Made by a program: the position numbers and the translations under genes. DNA of 64,000 nt from Ascarosepion bandense (Eukaryota; Mollusca; Cephalopoda; Sepiida; Sepiidae), in NCBI GenBank assembly GCA_037127315.1, contig JBBBDQ010001922.1:151001-215000 (forward strand), written 5' to 3'. The notes under the pieces are model-generated. The model had not been told where the DNA came from, made no database searches, and saw only the letters and a list, made by a program, of their open reading frames with translations. This document shows positions 41,265 to 51,570 of this stretch, one piece after another (the first letter of the stretch is position 1; each line of letters opens with the position of its first letter).

Positions 41265-41352
41265 CACTATTTACAATATTCGGACTGTTGTCCTCATCTT
41301 TATTGCCATACGTTTCGACAGTTGTACGCTCCGGTCTTCTTCAGGTGATATT
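41265..41352 (-). repeat. Penelope-type tail with two hammerhead-like modules
   Basis: Minus strand: CCTGAAGAAGACC-loop-GTCGAAACG, then AATAAAGATGAGGACAACAG and TCCGAATATTGTAAAT. Both modules have a CUGA/GAUGAG-hairpin-CGAA arrangement. Relative of 13,185, 27,318 and the 99-bp array. Confidence 0.65.
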
Positions 41353-41639
41353 ATATAGAATTTCGACCCGAAAACTTTCTTTACTTAGTCCACGGGGATA
41401 GATTGTTCTAGTTCCACCTGACATGCCTTTTTGGATGTCTCAGTTTCAGGTAATTTCCTTTGGTAAGTCGACACTAAGTTTTTGATTCCTTCGCCGTAAC
41501 CAGCCATTGAACTTAGAAGTTCTGGGGTCAAGTCACTTTTTGGATTACTCAAACGCTATTATACACTGGGACATTACGAGTATCTACTTGACTGACGGTT
41601 AGTGATATGCATTTGGTGAAAATGCGTATAATTCGGTTA

Positions 41640-41870
41640 GATGGGTGTTGCAGTGTTATAGATATCGACTCGGAATGAGAATTCGGAGAGCAGAGTTCGA
41701 ATTCCAGTCGAATTCGTTTTATTCATTTACGCGCGAGTACTCTTGGGAAAATATGAATTCATCACTCATCCCTCCAGCTACGAGTTGAATAGAAGGATAG
41801 AGTGGGTTCTATAGCCCTGGTTGTCGGCCATTCTACCACAGAAAAATGTGGCAAACTATGGCTGAAGATT
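41640..41870 (+). mobile_element. tRNA-derived SINE family 1, variant subfamily
   Basis: Head TGTTGCAGTGTTATAGATATC, read in overlapping short blocks, with CTCGGAATGAGAATTCGG; B box GAGTTCGAATTCC; body GAGTACTCTTGGGAAAA; then TAGAGTGGGTTCTATAGCCC and TTGTCGGCCATTCTACC. Consistent differences from the main subfamily (GAGTACTC for AAATACCC) recur at 42,418 and 43,152. Confidence 0.8.
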
Positions 41871-42129
41871 TTCGGCGATTATTCTTTTTCCTTTCCTTCC
41901 ATAATATCGGACAAGGCCTTTGAGATCCGGTTAATTCCGGAGTACAGCGGTGCCGCGACTGACCTGCCAAAATAACTTGTCTCAAAAACAATAAAAAAAA
42001 ACAAAAAAAATAATATTGGTTGGAAACACACACAAGAAAAGAAAGTATTAGAAGTCCAAACAAGTTCACCAGGCAAATCAAATTCTCACTGCTCGTCTTT
42101 ATCTCCGATACGCTGCTCACCAATATGAA

Positions 42130-42410
42130 TGAACCCCACCACCTTAAATGAGCATACCATGTTTTATACACTCAACCCGGCTATCATTCAGCCAATGAGC
42201 GCCAGAACCAGTCAATAAAAGCGACAACAACATCTCTATGAGTACGAAATGCTGTTTATTTGCGACAACAAATAGTATGAGCACATAGTGCTGTCCGATT
42301 CACCATCCGTCCGAAGCCCGTCGATTCGCCGTCTCCACACTACCTTGCAAAACATACACGCAACTCTGACCCTTTTGGGTCGCCGACGTAAGTGACTGCT
42401 ACAAATCAGT
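42130..42410 (-). other. Possible decayed LTR-like segment
   Basis: On minus strand there is AAATAAACAGCATTTCG after a GC-richer block, and CGCTCATTGGCTGAATGAT farther on. No defined ends or primer-binding site. Confidence 0.2.
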
Positions 42411-42417
42411 CATGAAT

Positions 42418-42540
42418 CTAAAGAAACATGGCCGCTCAATCGTGTATCGCGTATGACAATTAAATTGGGAGAGCAGAGTTAAAATTCCAGTCGAATTCGA
42501 ATTTACGCGCAAGTACTCTTGGGAAAGAGCACTCTTGGGA
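42418..42540 (+). mobile_element. SINE variant fragment
   Basis: Tail-like GCTCAATCGTGTATCGCG, then GAGCAGAGTTAAAATTCCAG and AAGTACTCTTGGGAAAG, out of normal order. It looks like two fragments of the 41,640 subfamily joined. Confidence 0.6.
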
Positions 42541-42544
42541 AAGC

Positions 42545-42862
42545 GGATGTGCGTTGTGGTACAGTGGATATCGGCTCGGAACGAGAAATCAGGGAGCCGA
42601 GTTCGAATTCCAGTTGAATTCATTGCATTCACTTACGCGCAAATACCCTTGGGAAAGGTATTAATTCGTTTCTTCCTTTCAGTTATGGGTTAAATAACAG
42701 AACAGATTGGGTTGTATAGCCATGGCTGGCAACCAGTCTACCGCAGAAAGTAATGGCAACCTACTGTGGGATAATCTTCTGCCCAGTCAGTCATGTCTAT
42801 TTCGAGACATGATCGCCCAAAGCGTGTATCCCGTATGGCATTTAACTGACTGACTGAATATA
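42545..42862 (+). mobile_element. tRNA-derived SINE family 1, full length
   Basis: GTGCGTTGTGGTACAGTGG head, GAGTTCGAATTCC B box, CCCTTGGGAAAGG, CAGATTGGGTTGTATAGCC, then the CATGTCTA-TTTCG-AGACATG hairpin and ACTGACTGACTG end. Left part of the second composite. Confidence 0.92.
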
Positions 42863-42899
42863 ACTGTTAGAAACATAATTAAAATGTGTACTGAGCATG

Positions 42900-42956
42900 A
42901 AGTGGGTGATCGGTTTTCTATTGTTATGAAGCAATAAACTGATCCCCCACTAATTA
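42900..42956. repeat. Foldback mini-element, copy 3
   Basis: AGTGGGTGATCGGTTTTC pairs with AAACTGATCCCCCACT. The loop ATTGTTATGAAGCAAT is close to that of copy 1. Confidence 0.85.
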
Positions 42957-42984
42957 TAATTTATCTCTTCTCCCTTAAATGTTA

Positions 42985-43355
42985 AATGGCAGGACAATTT
43001 GGGTCGGCAACCAGTCTACCGCAGAAAGCAATGGCAACCTACTGCGGGATAATCTTAGCGTGTTATAGTCAGTGTATGCATATAATAGTCAGTCATGTCT
43101 CTTTCGAGACATGATCGCCCAAGCGTGTTTCACGTATGGCACTTAACTGACTCTTGGGAAAAGTATGAATTAATCTCTCATCCCTACAACTGAATAAAAG
43201 GATAGAGTGGGTTCTATAGCCTTTGGTTGTCGGCCATTCTACCGCAGAAAGAAATGGCAAACTATGGCGAGAAAAATTTCTGTCTAATCAGTCATAATTC
43301 TAAAGAGATATGTTCACTAAATCGTGTATCACTTATGACAATTAACTGACTGATT
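42985..43355 (+). mobile_element. SINE family 1 3' half followed by a variant SINE body
   Basis: 42,985-43,155 is the headless 3' half with CATGTCTC-TTTC-GAGACATG and ends CACTTAACTGAC. It runs into CTTGGGAAAAGTATGAATTA, the variant subfamily body, which continues to its own tail CAATTAACTGACTGATT at 43,355. A TA tract follows. Confidence 0.8.
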
Positions 43356-43377
43356 CTTCGGTTATATATATATATAT

Positions 43378-43885
43378 ATATATTTAAATCATCTCACTCC
43401 AGGCAAAGCATTCTACTGTCACTGTTGCGCAGGGGCTTACATAGGGGAAAGTGGTGAGAAAGAGGGGGTAGTTATAGGAAATGTCAGGAAGAGGGTAATA
43501 GACGGATGAGGATACCGAGGATGGAGGTGGGGTAGATGAAAAAAGAGCTTGTGAGAATGGATGCGAGTTAGTATGATAGATGTCTATTGACCTTACATTT
43601 AAATTCCTGGAGATTGTAGCTGTCGGGGAAGCAAGTATATAGAAGGGAATTCCACAGGCGAGAAGTGCGTGAGAAAATCGGTTTCACTGTAAAAGGGTGG
43701 GGCCTAGTTGCTAATCTAGTAGCTCGTGTAAATTCATACATAGGGGGCACCAGTGATCTAAGTTCATTGGAGCAGAAGCTGTGAAAGTATTTATAGAAGA
43801 GGGACAGGGAAGCCACGTCACGCCGGTGAGAGAGCGTCTGCAGCCGAGCTGCCAAGTCGGTATCGATCACATTGCAGATTTTCCG
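43378..43885 (-). mobile_element. Jockey/CR1-like LINE, 5'-truncated
   Basis: Minus frame 43,568-43,870: LQTLSHRRDVASLSLFYKYF, LRSLVPPMYEFTRATRLATR, a short deletion, then FSRTSRLWNSLLYTCFPDSY and QEFKCKVNRHLS. 3' end near 43,383 with TCACTCCAGGCAAAGCATTC. Belongs to the subfamily of the 16,838 copy. Confidence 0.9.
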
Positions 43886-44449
43886 TTGGATTTTAATGTT
43901 TTCTTTTTCTCTGCGTTTGCTATTCTTGCTATTTTTATTTTTCCGTGCTGTTTATCAATACGTGCGGCAAACCAATCAGGTTTCAAGATCTTTATTTTGC
44001 AGATCAATTCTATTGTTTCCCAGCTCAGCTTTCTTTTTCATTACTTAGTTGATTAGTTTAATTTTGCATTTTCAATTTGATCTCGTTACCTTACGACATG
44101 ATTTTTTTTCTCTTATCATTTCAACTCGTGTTGACGCTTAATATTTTCTTTGTTATTCTGTTTTCTTCATTCTTTGCTTAATTGCTATTCATAATTTCCG
44201 TTTCATTTTCCTAAATCCGAAAAGCCTGGAATCTTTCTCGATTTTTACTTGTAATTCGCTGGTGTTCTCGCTAGTCTTATTATGGTATCTTTCCGAGAAA
44301 CCCTTTCACGGCTATGTTTGATTCTGTAAACTCCTATGCTATGATCACTTTCTATATTAACTTTGTGAATGTCATTTATATCTATTAATGGTTTTTATTT
44401 TTATTAGTAACGATAAACAACTAATGGTAGCCCAAAATGCCAGATAGAG
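43886..44449. other. No gene recognised
   Basis: T-rich sequence. The frame from 43,781 to 44,056 opens in LINE antisense and has no motif of its own. Confidence 0.45.
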
Positions 44450-45372
44450 GTGGGGGATACTAAAATCAAGCAGGTACAAAAATTTAAATAGCTGGGAAGT
44501 GTTCTAACAGAAAACGGAAAGTGCGACACAGAGATCCGAAGGCGAATTGGCATGGCGAAGTAAGTATTCCAGAAGTTGAGGAAAGTATTAAGAAACAGGA
44601 AAATTTCGCTAGTAACAAAGAGGAGAGTACTGGATTGCTATGTGATGTCAGTTCTTCAATATAGCAGTGAATGATGGACCATATCATCAAAGATGAAGAA
44701 AAACTTGAAGCAACTGAAATGTGGTTCTACAGAAGAATACTGGATATAAAGTAGAGGAAAAATTTCATATTACAATCAATATATAAACTGGCCCCTCACT
44801 TTGTGGTCACAGAACTTTTTATACATTTATATCCCTGAAATCCAAAAGCACAAGGAAGCATTCCAGAAGTTGAGTAAAGTATTAAGAAACAGGAAAATTT
44901 CACTAGAAACAAAGACGAGAGTACTGGATTGCTATGTAATGTCAGTTCTTCAATATGGCAGTGAATGCTGGACTATATCATCGAAGATGAAGGTAAAATT
45001 TGAAGCAACTGAAATATGGTTCTACAGAAGGATGCTGCGAATATCATGGATCAAGTATGTGCGCAGTGATGAGGGTGTTGGAAAGGATGGAAACGTAAAG
45101 GAAATTAATACTGACCATCAGGAAGAGACAGCTGAAGTTCCTGGGACATGCAATGAGGAAGGAGGGCTTGGAGAACCTGATACTAACAGGTCAGATAGAG
45201 GGAGAAAGAGACAGTGGAAAGCAATGGATAACACATTTGAAGGACCTGATCAGGTAGATGACGGAATGGGGGTTGCGTGGTGTAACAGGAGAAAGCGTGC
45301 TAAGAGTCACCAGGGAAAGGGAAACGTGGAAAGCCATGGTCGCTAACATCCTGAAGGGACGGGGCACATAGA
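44450..45372 (+). pseudogene. RTE-like LINE C-terminal region with internal duplication
   Basis: First pass (44,470-44,745): decayed KFKYLGSVLTENGKCDTEIR, YSSE-stop, EATEMWFYRRILDIK. After a foldback (44,747-44,812) the sequence jumps back and repeats IQKHKEAFQKLSKVLRNRK, VLDCYVMSVLQYGSECWTIS, TEIWFYRRMLRISWIKYV, then shifts to EEGGLGEPD/NRSDRGRKRQ frames and ends near 45,372 (LKGRGT equivalent). Confidence 0.88.
44747..44812. repeat. Foldback mini-element, copy 4, inside RTE
   Basis: AAAGTAGAGGAAAAATTTC on the left (decayed) and AAACTGGCCCCTCACTTT on the right, with the same middle (ATATTACAATCAATATAT) as the copy at 16,550. Same neighbours on both sides in the two RTE copies. Confidence 0.85.
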
Positions 45373-45414
45373 AGAATATGTATGCCAATTGTTTATAAGA
45401 AATTATGTGAATAT

Positions 45415-45472
45415 AAAATGGGGGGGGTCAATTTTACATTATAATCAATATATAAACTGATCCCTCATTTTG
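45415..45472. repeat. Foldback mini-element, copy 5, after RTE end
   Basis: AAAATGGGGGGGTCAATTTT pairs with AAACTGATCCCTCATTTT. It lies about 45 bp past the RTE stop region. Confidence 0.85.
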
Positions 45473-45504
45473 TGGCCATGCTAGTTTCTATACATATATA
45501 TTTT

Positions 45505-45645
45505 AGATTTATGGGCTTGAGTTAGTGGATGGCAGAGCGGGATTTGGGTAGTGCAACAGGAGAAGGCGTGCTAAAAGCCACCAGTGATAGGAAGACGTGG
45601 AAAGCCATGATCGCCTACGTCTTGAAAGGACAGAGCACATAGAAG
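45505..45645 (+). mobile_element. Second RTE-like C-terminal fragment
   Basis: AGTGCAACAGGAGAAGGCG, ACCAGTGATAGGAAGACGTG and GAAAGCCATGATCGCCTACG encode the RDRKTWKAMIAYVLKG end again, directly downstream of the previous RTE and foldback 5. Confidence 0.75.
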
Positions 45646-45949
45646 AAGATGTAACGATGAAGTCAATTTACTTTCTTCGTTTGGGAATTTTTTTTGAAAT
45701 TTATTTACGACCCGTTCACCTGTGAAAATATATTCATAAATGCCTTTTTTCTTTGTTATTTTTTATAGTGATGTTCACCTTGTTAATTGAAGCATTATTA
45801 ATAAAAAAAATAATAATCCAAAACTTAATAATATCAGTTATGAACACGACCATTACGTGCTGACTGTGTTTTGAAAATAAACATTCCCCTCACTACAGCT
45901 ACGCATATATAGATGATGTATTTATTCAGTTAAATAAATAAATAAATAA

Positions 45950-46125
45950 TCGCTGATATACCCTTATTCTATAAGTACGAAATAAGAAACGATTAGCATA
46001 GAACCTACGGTTAAATATATTCAATTCAACTGTAAAATTATGAGACCTGGCTGATAAGACTGCATACTGCGCTTGACTTAGTTTAGTTATGGCATCAATG
46101 CGGGAAGCAAGACGAAGTATAGCCA
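45950..46125 (-). mobile_element. Decayed LINE C-terminal remnant
   Basis: Minus frame includes ASRIDAITKLSQAQYAVLSA, RSHNFTVELNIFNRRFYANR and FLFRTYRI, equivalent to the SHPFTV...RRFYxNSFFSRTSRLW module of jockey-like LINEs. Confidence 0.6.
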
Positions 46126-46394
46126 AACTGATGAACTGTAATATATATATAGTTATTTTAATATATCAAGAACCGATTTTGAGGAAAGGTTATTGACTAA
46201 GTGCAAAAATGTTTTGTATGATGTTCCGACAATTAGGACTTCATCATTCGATAAAATTCTAAGGGTCGATACCGCATCACACGAATATTTTTCTACTTCG
46301 TCATACATCTTACACACCCAGTAAGAATTTTTAAAATAAAGTTTTGTTAAACATATCCAAGAAGGTCTGTCTAAAGAGAGTTGTTACTGTCATA

Positions 46395-47092
46395 TAAACT
46401 TATTTATAAATGGAACTTTGTCTGTGTGTCCGTTACCTATAGACTCCGAAACGGCTGAACCGATTTTCTTGAAAATTTGCACAGTTATACTATAAGCGTA
46501 TGTGAGTGTTCTTATCTGGGTTTTTTGTCGAGGTACCCCAGATAAATATCGATAATCGAAAAAATTGTGTTATAGAAGGAGTGGTCCGATTTTAATCAAA
46601 TTTGATACACTCATAGACAAAGACATAAGAAACGATATTCAGAAGTTCAATGTTGCAGTTCTTACAATAGTGCAGAAAATCGATAATATATATATAAGGC
46701 AAGATGTTTGATGTTTGTGTCTGTGTGTGTGTTCATCTGCCTGCATGTCTGTATTTTTTTCAGCCCTTTTATTTTAGTTTTTGCTTCGGGTTTGGCTCCA
46801 AGTAGGTATAATTGTAGTTCTTAGTCTCAGCCATGATACCATTTACTCAGAGGACTTATTTAGCCTTCAAAATTCAGTTTACAACGAAAAAAACTTATTT
46901 GATATCGACAGCAGGAAATCAAAATTTGACTTGCATCCATTCATTTTTCTTTCAGTCTACGGCTTCGCTTTCACTGGAAACTATTATTGCTTTTTAGTCT
47001 TTCGTGCCAACGTCCAAAGAGTCTGAGCTCCAGGACCATGGATTAGTTTTGGAGCTTTCATTACAACCGAGCAACGCCGAGCTATACTGCTA

Positions 47093-47093
<1 letters not shown>
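46395..47093 (+). mobile_element. Non-autonomous Helitron
   Basis: Starts inside the 5' end (TAAACTTATTTATAAATGG) and ends with GAGCAACGCCGAGC, CTATACTGCTAG before T. It shares CGGCTGAACCGATTTTC, an internal short TA run (46,687-46,698), the GGTTTGGCTCCAAGTAGG block and GTGCCAACGTCCAAAG. A frame (46,781-47,026) is also open in the 52.6-kb copy, but without motifs. Confidence 0.82.

Positions 47094-47141
<48 letters not shown>
47094..47141. repeat. (TA)n microsatellite at the Helitron 3' end
   Basis: TA run beginning at the T that follows CTAG. Confidence 0.95.
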
Positions 47142-47143
<2 letters not shown>

Positions 47144-47449
47144 CACTAATGTGGCAAACCGCAGTTACTTTGTAAATAAAGTGATTTTATAAAATGAATG
47201 ACAACGTGGGAAAAAATTCTATACTGACTGTTTTTTCTGTTTTTTTTTGTTGTTTTTTTTTGCTTCGAAAAATCTTCTGCAGACTCAATGTTATTGAAAG
47301 AATCCTATATATGTGAGAGAAGAGAGTATATACTTCTGATCTACTTTCATATGTTTATTGTTTCTATGATAAATATTTTTGTACTTTACTCCTTTGTCAA
47401 TTGCCACGAGAGAAGCTACTATTCAAATGTAAATAAGAAGTGCACATGA

Positions 47450-47582
47450 TTACACCTCCACCTCCAGAGAACCCCACCCCGTCAAATATTGATCGTCACC
47501 TGTGCCATCTATCATATTTTCCACTGGGACAACCTCTGCACTAATTCCAGGATCGCCTCCCCCCCCCACACACACACACAGT
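47450..47582. other. GC-richer patch ending in C and CA runs
   Basis: ACCTCCAGAGAACCCCACCC region, then a C run and (CA)n at 47,561-47,580. No identity. Confidence 0.3.
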
Positions 47583-47823
47583 CGAAAGTTTGGACTATAT
47601 TTCATGTACTTAATTAACTTCTAAACTGAACTTCAAACGATTTCTGGCGGATTTTTCTTCTTGTCAAAGAAGGATTATTCATAACTTTGAGAAATCAATT
47701 ATCAAAATTAATCGACACAAAATGTTTGTCGTTTTTAATCGTATTTGTCTTCAAGAATAGTAGCTGCCTAAATATATATATATATATAACTGTTTGATGT
47801 ACAAAAATATAAAAATATATGAT

Positions 47824-47960
47824 GTATGGTTAGGTCTTCAAGGCTATCACAATGCGTTTAGTAAAAGAAAGGAAGGTAAAGAAGTTGTTGGGTATTACCT
47901 ATTTATTATACATTATTATTTCGAGATCAAACTCTCATCTTCAGAATAGTAGGAGAGCTT
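47824..47960 (+). repeat. Penelope-type tail arm (single copy)
   Basis: TGGTTAGGTCTTCAAGGCTA, ATGCGTTTAGTAAAAG and TTTCGAGATCAAACTCTCAT with CTTCAGAATAG. Read on minus, CTGAAGATGAGA-loop-TCTCGAAAT resembles the hammerhead-like motif. The same arm occurs twice, inverted, at 48,977-49,266. Confidence 0.65.
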
Positions 47961-48224
47961 TTTTTCGAGTTCCTCCGTGAACAGTGCCTTTCAACGAATG
48001 GTCATCTTTCGCTGCTACTGCTGTCGTTAATTGTATTGTATGTGTACGTGTTTATGGTATGATTGATAGTTGGCGCTGTTTTACGGTCTGATGATATTAG
48101 TCTCTTTTAATTTATGGTTTATTTAAGTATGCGTTGAGTTGATTGATAGTATGGCCTTTGCCAAAGTGGTAGTGGGCTTCGTTTTATGACTTGACATTAT
48201 TTCTATCATTTTTTATAAAAATAC

Positions 48225-48230
<6 letters not shown>

Positions 48231-48278
<48 letters not shown>
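48231..48278. repeat. (TA)n microsatellite abutting hammerhead SINE copy 4
   Basis: About 24 TA dinucleotides. Confidence 0.96.
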
Positions 48279-48279
<1 letters not shown>

Positions 48280-48525
48280 AAGCTAGCTACTCACCGCTAT
48301 TAACGCATTGTTCATACAGTAATGAATTTGAACACTCCCAGCTACTGGTGTGTGTTTACATTGTGCATATAACACGCTAAAGTCTGCCTTCCTCTAACGA
48401 GTGCCATAGCTTAGGGGTAGAATCTGTGGCTGATGCAAAATCGGTCGGCTTAGAAGCAATCGGATGTCTAACCGTACTGATGTGATACAGCAAAACAGGA
48501 CTGTCTGCGGGTGATTTTATATATA
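48279..48525 (+). mobile_element. Hammerhead SINE copy 4 with full linker, ribozyme disabled
   Basis: Linker GCTAGCTACTCACCGC, TTGAACACTCCCAGCTACTG and AGTCTGCCTTCC (48,280-48,400); tRNA-like part with ATAGCTTAGGGGTAGAATC; then GTCTAACCGTACTGATG, TGATACAGCAAAACAGG and ACTGTCTGCGGGTGA. Six core bases are missing and GAAA is AAAA, so inactive. TA tracts flank both sides. This copy shows the element's order independently of the tandem pair. Confidence 0.8.
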
Positions 48526-48976
48526 TAAATGTTTATATTCTATTCATTCTGTGTCTCTCTATCCTATTCTGATAGCTATTTATCTGTATGTCTGTCTGTC
48601 TGTCTCTGACAAAACTATTCCGTTAGATATCAAGGGAAAACACAAGAAAAATTGTTAATTTCCCACTTCCTCTTTTATTTAATTTTATTTTTTACTTGTA
48701 AAAAACATTTCTTTTCTTTAAAGACTTCATTACTAGAAAAATCAATTTCTTCGCACTTGAAGCGCCGATATCGGTCGCCAGTATCTTGTACCTCTCCCTC
48801 GTCTTACTTCCAATTCTGTTTCCCAATTCCTTGATATTATTAAAACTTGGTCTAAAAACACTGCACCTCTATCTTTTCAATAGACACTAATTTAAAGAAC
48901 TCGTTCAAAAAAAACTTTCTTCACACACACACACACGCACGCACACAAGCACGCACACATATATATGTATATTTGT

Positions 48977-49266
48977 ATGGTTAGGTCTTGAAGGCTATCA
49001 CAATGCGTTTAGTAAAATAAACGAAGGTAAAGAAGGTGTTGGGTATTACCTATTTATTATTAATATTTCGAGATCAAAATCTCATCTTCAGAATGATAGG
49101 TGAGCTTGTGTTCCCGTCCGCGTGTGGACTGTGTCTTTCTACCATTCTGAAGATGAGATTTTGATCTCGAAATATAAATGAATAATAAATAGGTAATATC
49201 CAATACCTTCTTTACCTTGCTTTATTTTACTAAACGCATTGTGATAGCCTTCAAAACCTAACCATA
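48977..49266. repeat. Inverted pair of Penelope-type tail arms
   Basis: Arms of about 125 bp (48,977-49,105 and 49,140-49,266) share CACAATGCGTTTAGTAAAAT, GGTAAAGAAGGTGTTGGGTA and TTTCGAGATCAAAATCTCAT in opposite orientations. The 35-bp centre includes GTTCCCGTCCGCGTGTGG. Confidence 0.88.
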
Positions 49267-49310
49267 CACCTAATATACACAGTGCTTCAAGCAAATTAAA
49301 AAAAACTCTT

Positions 49311-49335
49311 TATATATATATATATATATATATAT
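49311..49335. repeat. (TA)n microsatellite
   Basis: About 12 TA dinucleotides. Confidence 0.9.
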
Positions 49336-49337
49336 TC

Positions 49338-49650
49338 TAAACATATACTGTTAAATATAAAAGAAAATGAATGTCTATTATGTTTAATCACGAGTCGTTC
49401 TAAACATCGTATTTTGGCTTTAATTTCAGTTGAAAATAAGACAAACATTCTCCAACATTTAGATAATTTTTATTAATTTGTTTCTAAGCTTTCGGCTCAC
49501 ATCAGCCATCTTCAGAGAGGTTATTTAGACGGTAATACAATAACACCCACCATCTCCGACGATTTTATTTTGTGTTGACATAAAACTAAGTTAGGCAACG
49601 GCAATAGTTGCCAAAAATAACAAACGCAGTTCTCAAATTTGCAATGCAAT
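49338..49650 (-). mobile_element. Penelope-like element 3' tail
   Basis: Inverse copy of 38,100-38,470: CGTATTTTGGCTTTAATTTC, then AAGCTTTCGGCTCACATCAG and CCATCTTCAGAGAGGTTATT. On minus this gives CTGAAGATGGCT-GATGT-GAGCCGAAAGC, closer to a hammerhead core than the 38.3-kb copy. Confidence 0.8.
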
Positions 49651-49671
49651 GCAAACTTTCGTAAACAATTT

Positions 49672-50000
49672 AGCCCACTTGTAGATATTTTTTGGCTGAA
49701 TCATGTGGCACCATACACAGTTGACATTTTCCTATGAATTTCAACTGGTTTGCACCCTTCAGCACCCAAAAACTTGATAACTGACCTCTGACCAGGATTG
49801 AAATCCTGGAGCATGCTTCTTGGTCGGCCATCTTTGTTAATCTCCAAAACTCTCAAATTTTTTTTTTTCAATCTGCAAAAATATTAAATCCCTTTGAAAA
49901 AGAAGTTAAAGAAAAAATTTTTTAAAAAAAGTAAGCTTCTATCTGTATTAGAAGTCCTTATACCGAAATATTCACCTTATTTATTGAATAACCCTCGTAA
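49672..50000 (-). mobile_element. Mariner 5' terminal fragment
   Basis: Minus strand begins with TIR AGGGTTATTCAATAAATAAG (50,000 region) and CGGTATAAGGAC, then the HTH start (Met-Ala-Asp-Gln-Glu-like) and VYGAT-type block before breaking off at 49,672. Same family as 36,629 but truncated. It abuts the Penelope tail. Confidence 0.85.
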
Positions 50001-50984
50001 TAACAAGGAACCAAAATCGTTCTGTCACTTCGAAAATGTCTCTTCAATCTATCGGTTTAAAGGCTGGGATTATATTTTGATTTGTTTTGTAAGTCTTTTA
50101 GCATCTGTTTTTGTTTTTTTAGTAACGGTTTCATTTAGTTTAAAGAAAATCCCAAAACCGTGTGTTGTCTCATGTATTGTGTTAATAGCTTTGAAACAAG
50201 CTCGTTATCGAATAACAATCGGGTGCTGAACGTGAAAATGAATTTTTTTTAATTGCTTTTGAAAGGGAATTTTTCAGAGGAAAGAGGTTAAAATGGCTCT
50301 TGTTTCGAAAACAAATTGAAGCAATATTTTTCAAAAACCATCAGCAAATTCTTTGGCGGAGATCTTTAAAAAGGAAAATCTGATCCCTTTCTTGGCTGAA
50401 AGAAAATATTGGGAAAAGATGAGCATCAATGCAATATCAATCAATCAAAGTTAATTAAATCAGCCAAGAATTATCATTTTCAATTTGAAAAAAAATGAAT
50501 CTTATTTTCTTTTTAAATCTCGCTTTTATTTTAAGGAGATCCGTAAACAAATCGATTTCTAATTGATATTTGATTTTTCCTTTTTAATCAGTTGGTAACA
50601 TTTTTAAATAATTAAATGAAAAATCAAGGGGAGATAAATCAATTCCACTGATTGCATCGTTCGTCAAACGTTACTTATTTACGCAACGGAATTTCAGGAT
50701 TTTTTTTCTTATTCTTTCTGTTCTTTCTTTGATGTTTTTTTTTTCTTTGTCATTTTTTATTTGTTTAATTTTTTGCCTCATCTTTGCATCCATAAGAATA
50801 TATAAGAAGAAATACAATTTGTTTTTTTCTTTTTGTTCCCTGGCAGGCATCGCCGACCTACTGAAGCAGTCCTTGATTTTATCAGAATTTATCAATGTTC
50901 AATGAATTAATAAGGATTGCGTAGCAAATTTCTTCTGACTTTTCTCCCTCCAGGATTTTCTCTTCTTCTTTCACTTTAATTCTC
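50001..50984. other. No gene recognised
   Basis: AT-rich. Frames at 49,894-50,229 and 50,671-50,895 are low-complexity. Several T runs. Confidence 0.45.
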
Positions 50985-51104
50985 TCTCTCTCTCTCTCAT
51001 TTTAATTCTCTCTCTCACACTCTCACTTTCTCTCTCTCTCAAACTTTTTCTCTTTCTCACACTTTCTCGCTTTCGTTCTCTAACTCTCAGGCGCACGCTT
51101 CAGT

Positions 51105-51138
<34 letters not shown>

Positions 51139-51149
51139 GCGCACTTTCG

Positions 51150-51182
<33 letters not shown>

Positions 51183-51238
51183 GGGCGCACTTTCGTTCGT
51201 TCTCTCTCTCTCTCTATCTCTCTCGCGTGCTCTTTCGT

Positions 51239-51275
<37 letters not shown>

Positions 51276-51570
51276 CGCATGCTCTTTCGTTCCCTCTCTC
51301 TCGCGCGCGCGCTCTTTCATTCCCCCTCTCTCTCACGCGTGCACTATTTCGTTCGCACGTTCTCTCTCTCTCTCCCACCGCGCCTTTTCGTTCTCTACCT
51401 CTGTCTCTCGTTCACGCGCTCTTTTGTTCCCTACCCCCCTCTCTCTCTCTCTCTCTTGGCGCGCTCTTTCGTTTTTTCTCTCTCTCTCTCGCCCGCTATC
51501 GTCCCCTCTCTCTCGTTCGCTTTTGTTCTCTCTCTCTCGCGCTTTTGTTCTCTCTCTTCTTTTTTCTCTT
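50985..51570. repeat. CT minisatellite punctuated by CpG words
   Basis: (CT)n runs alternate with GGGCGCACTTTCGTTCG or GGCGCATGCTCTTTCGTTC-like words about every 40-80 bp. The run is almost purely pyrimidine apart from G in these CG-rich words. ORFs on both strands (Ser/Leu or Arg/Glu repeats) are artefacts. Confidence 0.93.

Noticed and set aside
46200..46330. Another hammerhead relic (TGATGAAGTCC...GGAAC on minus)
   Set aside because: The core is too far from CUGAUGA/GAAA and no closing stem was found.
46781..47026. Helitron-encoded protein conserved with 53,020-53,214
   Set aside because: The frames match only because the two Helitron copies are similar. They lack Rep or helicase motifs and use different starts.
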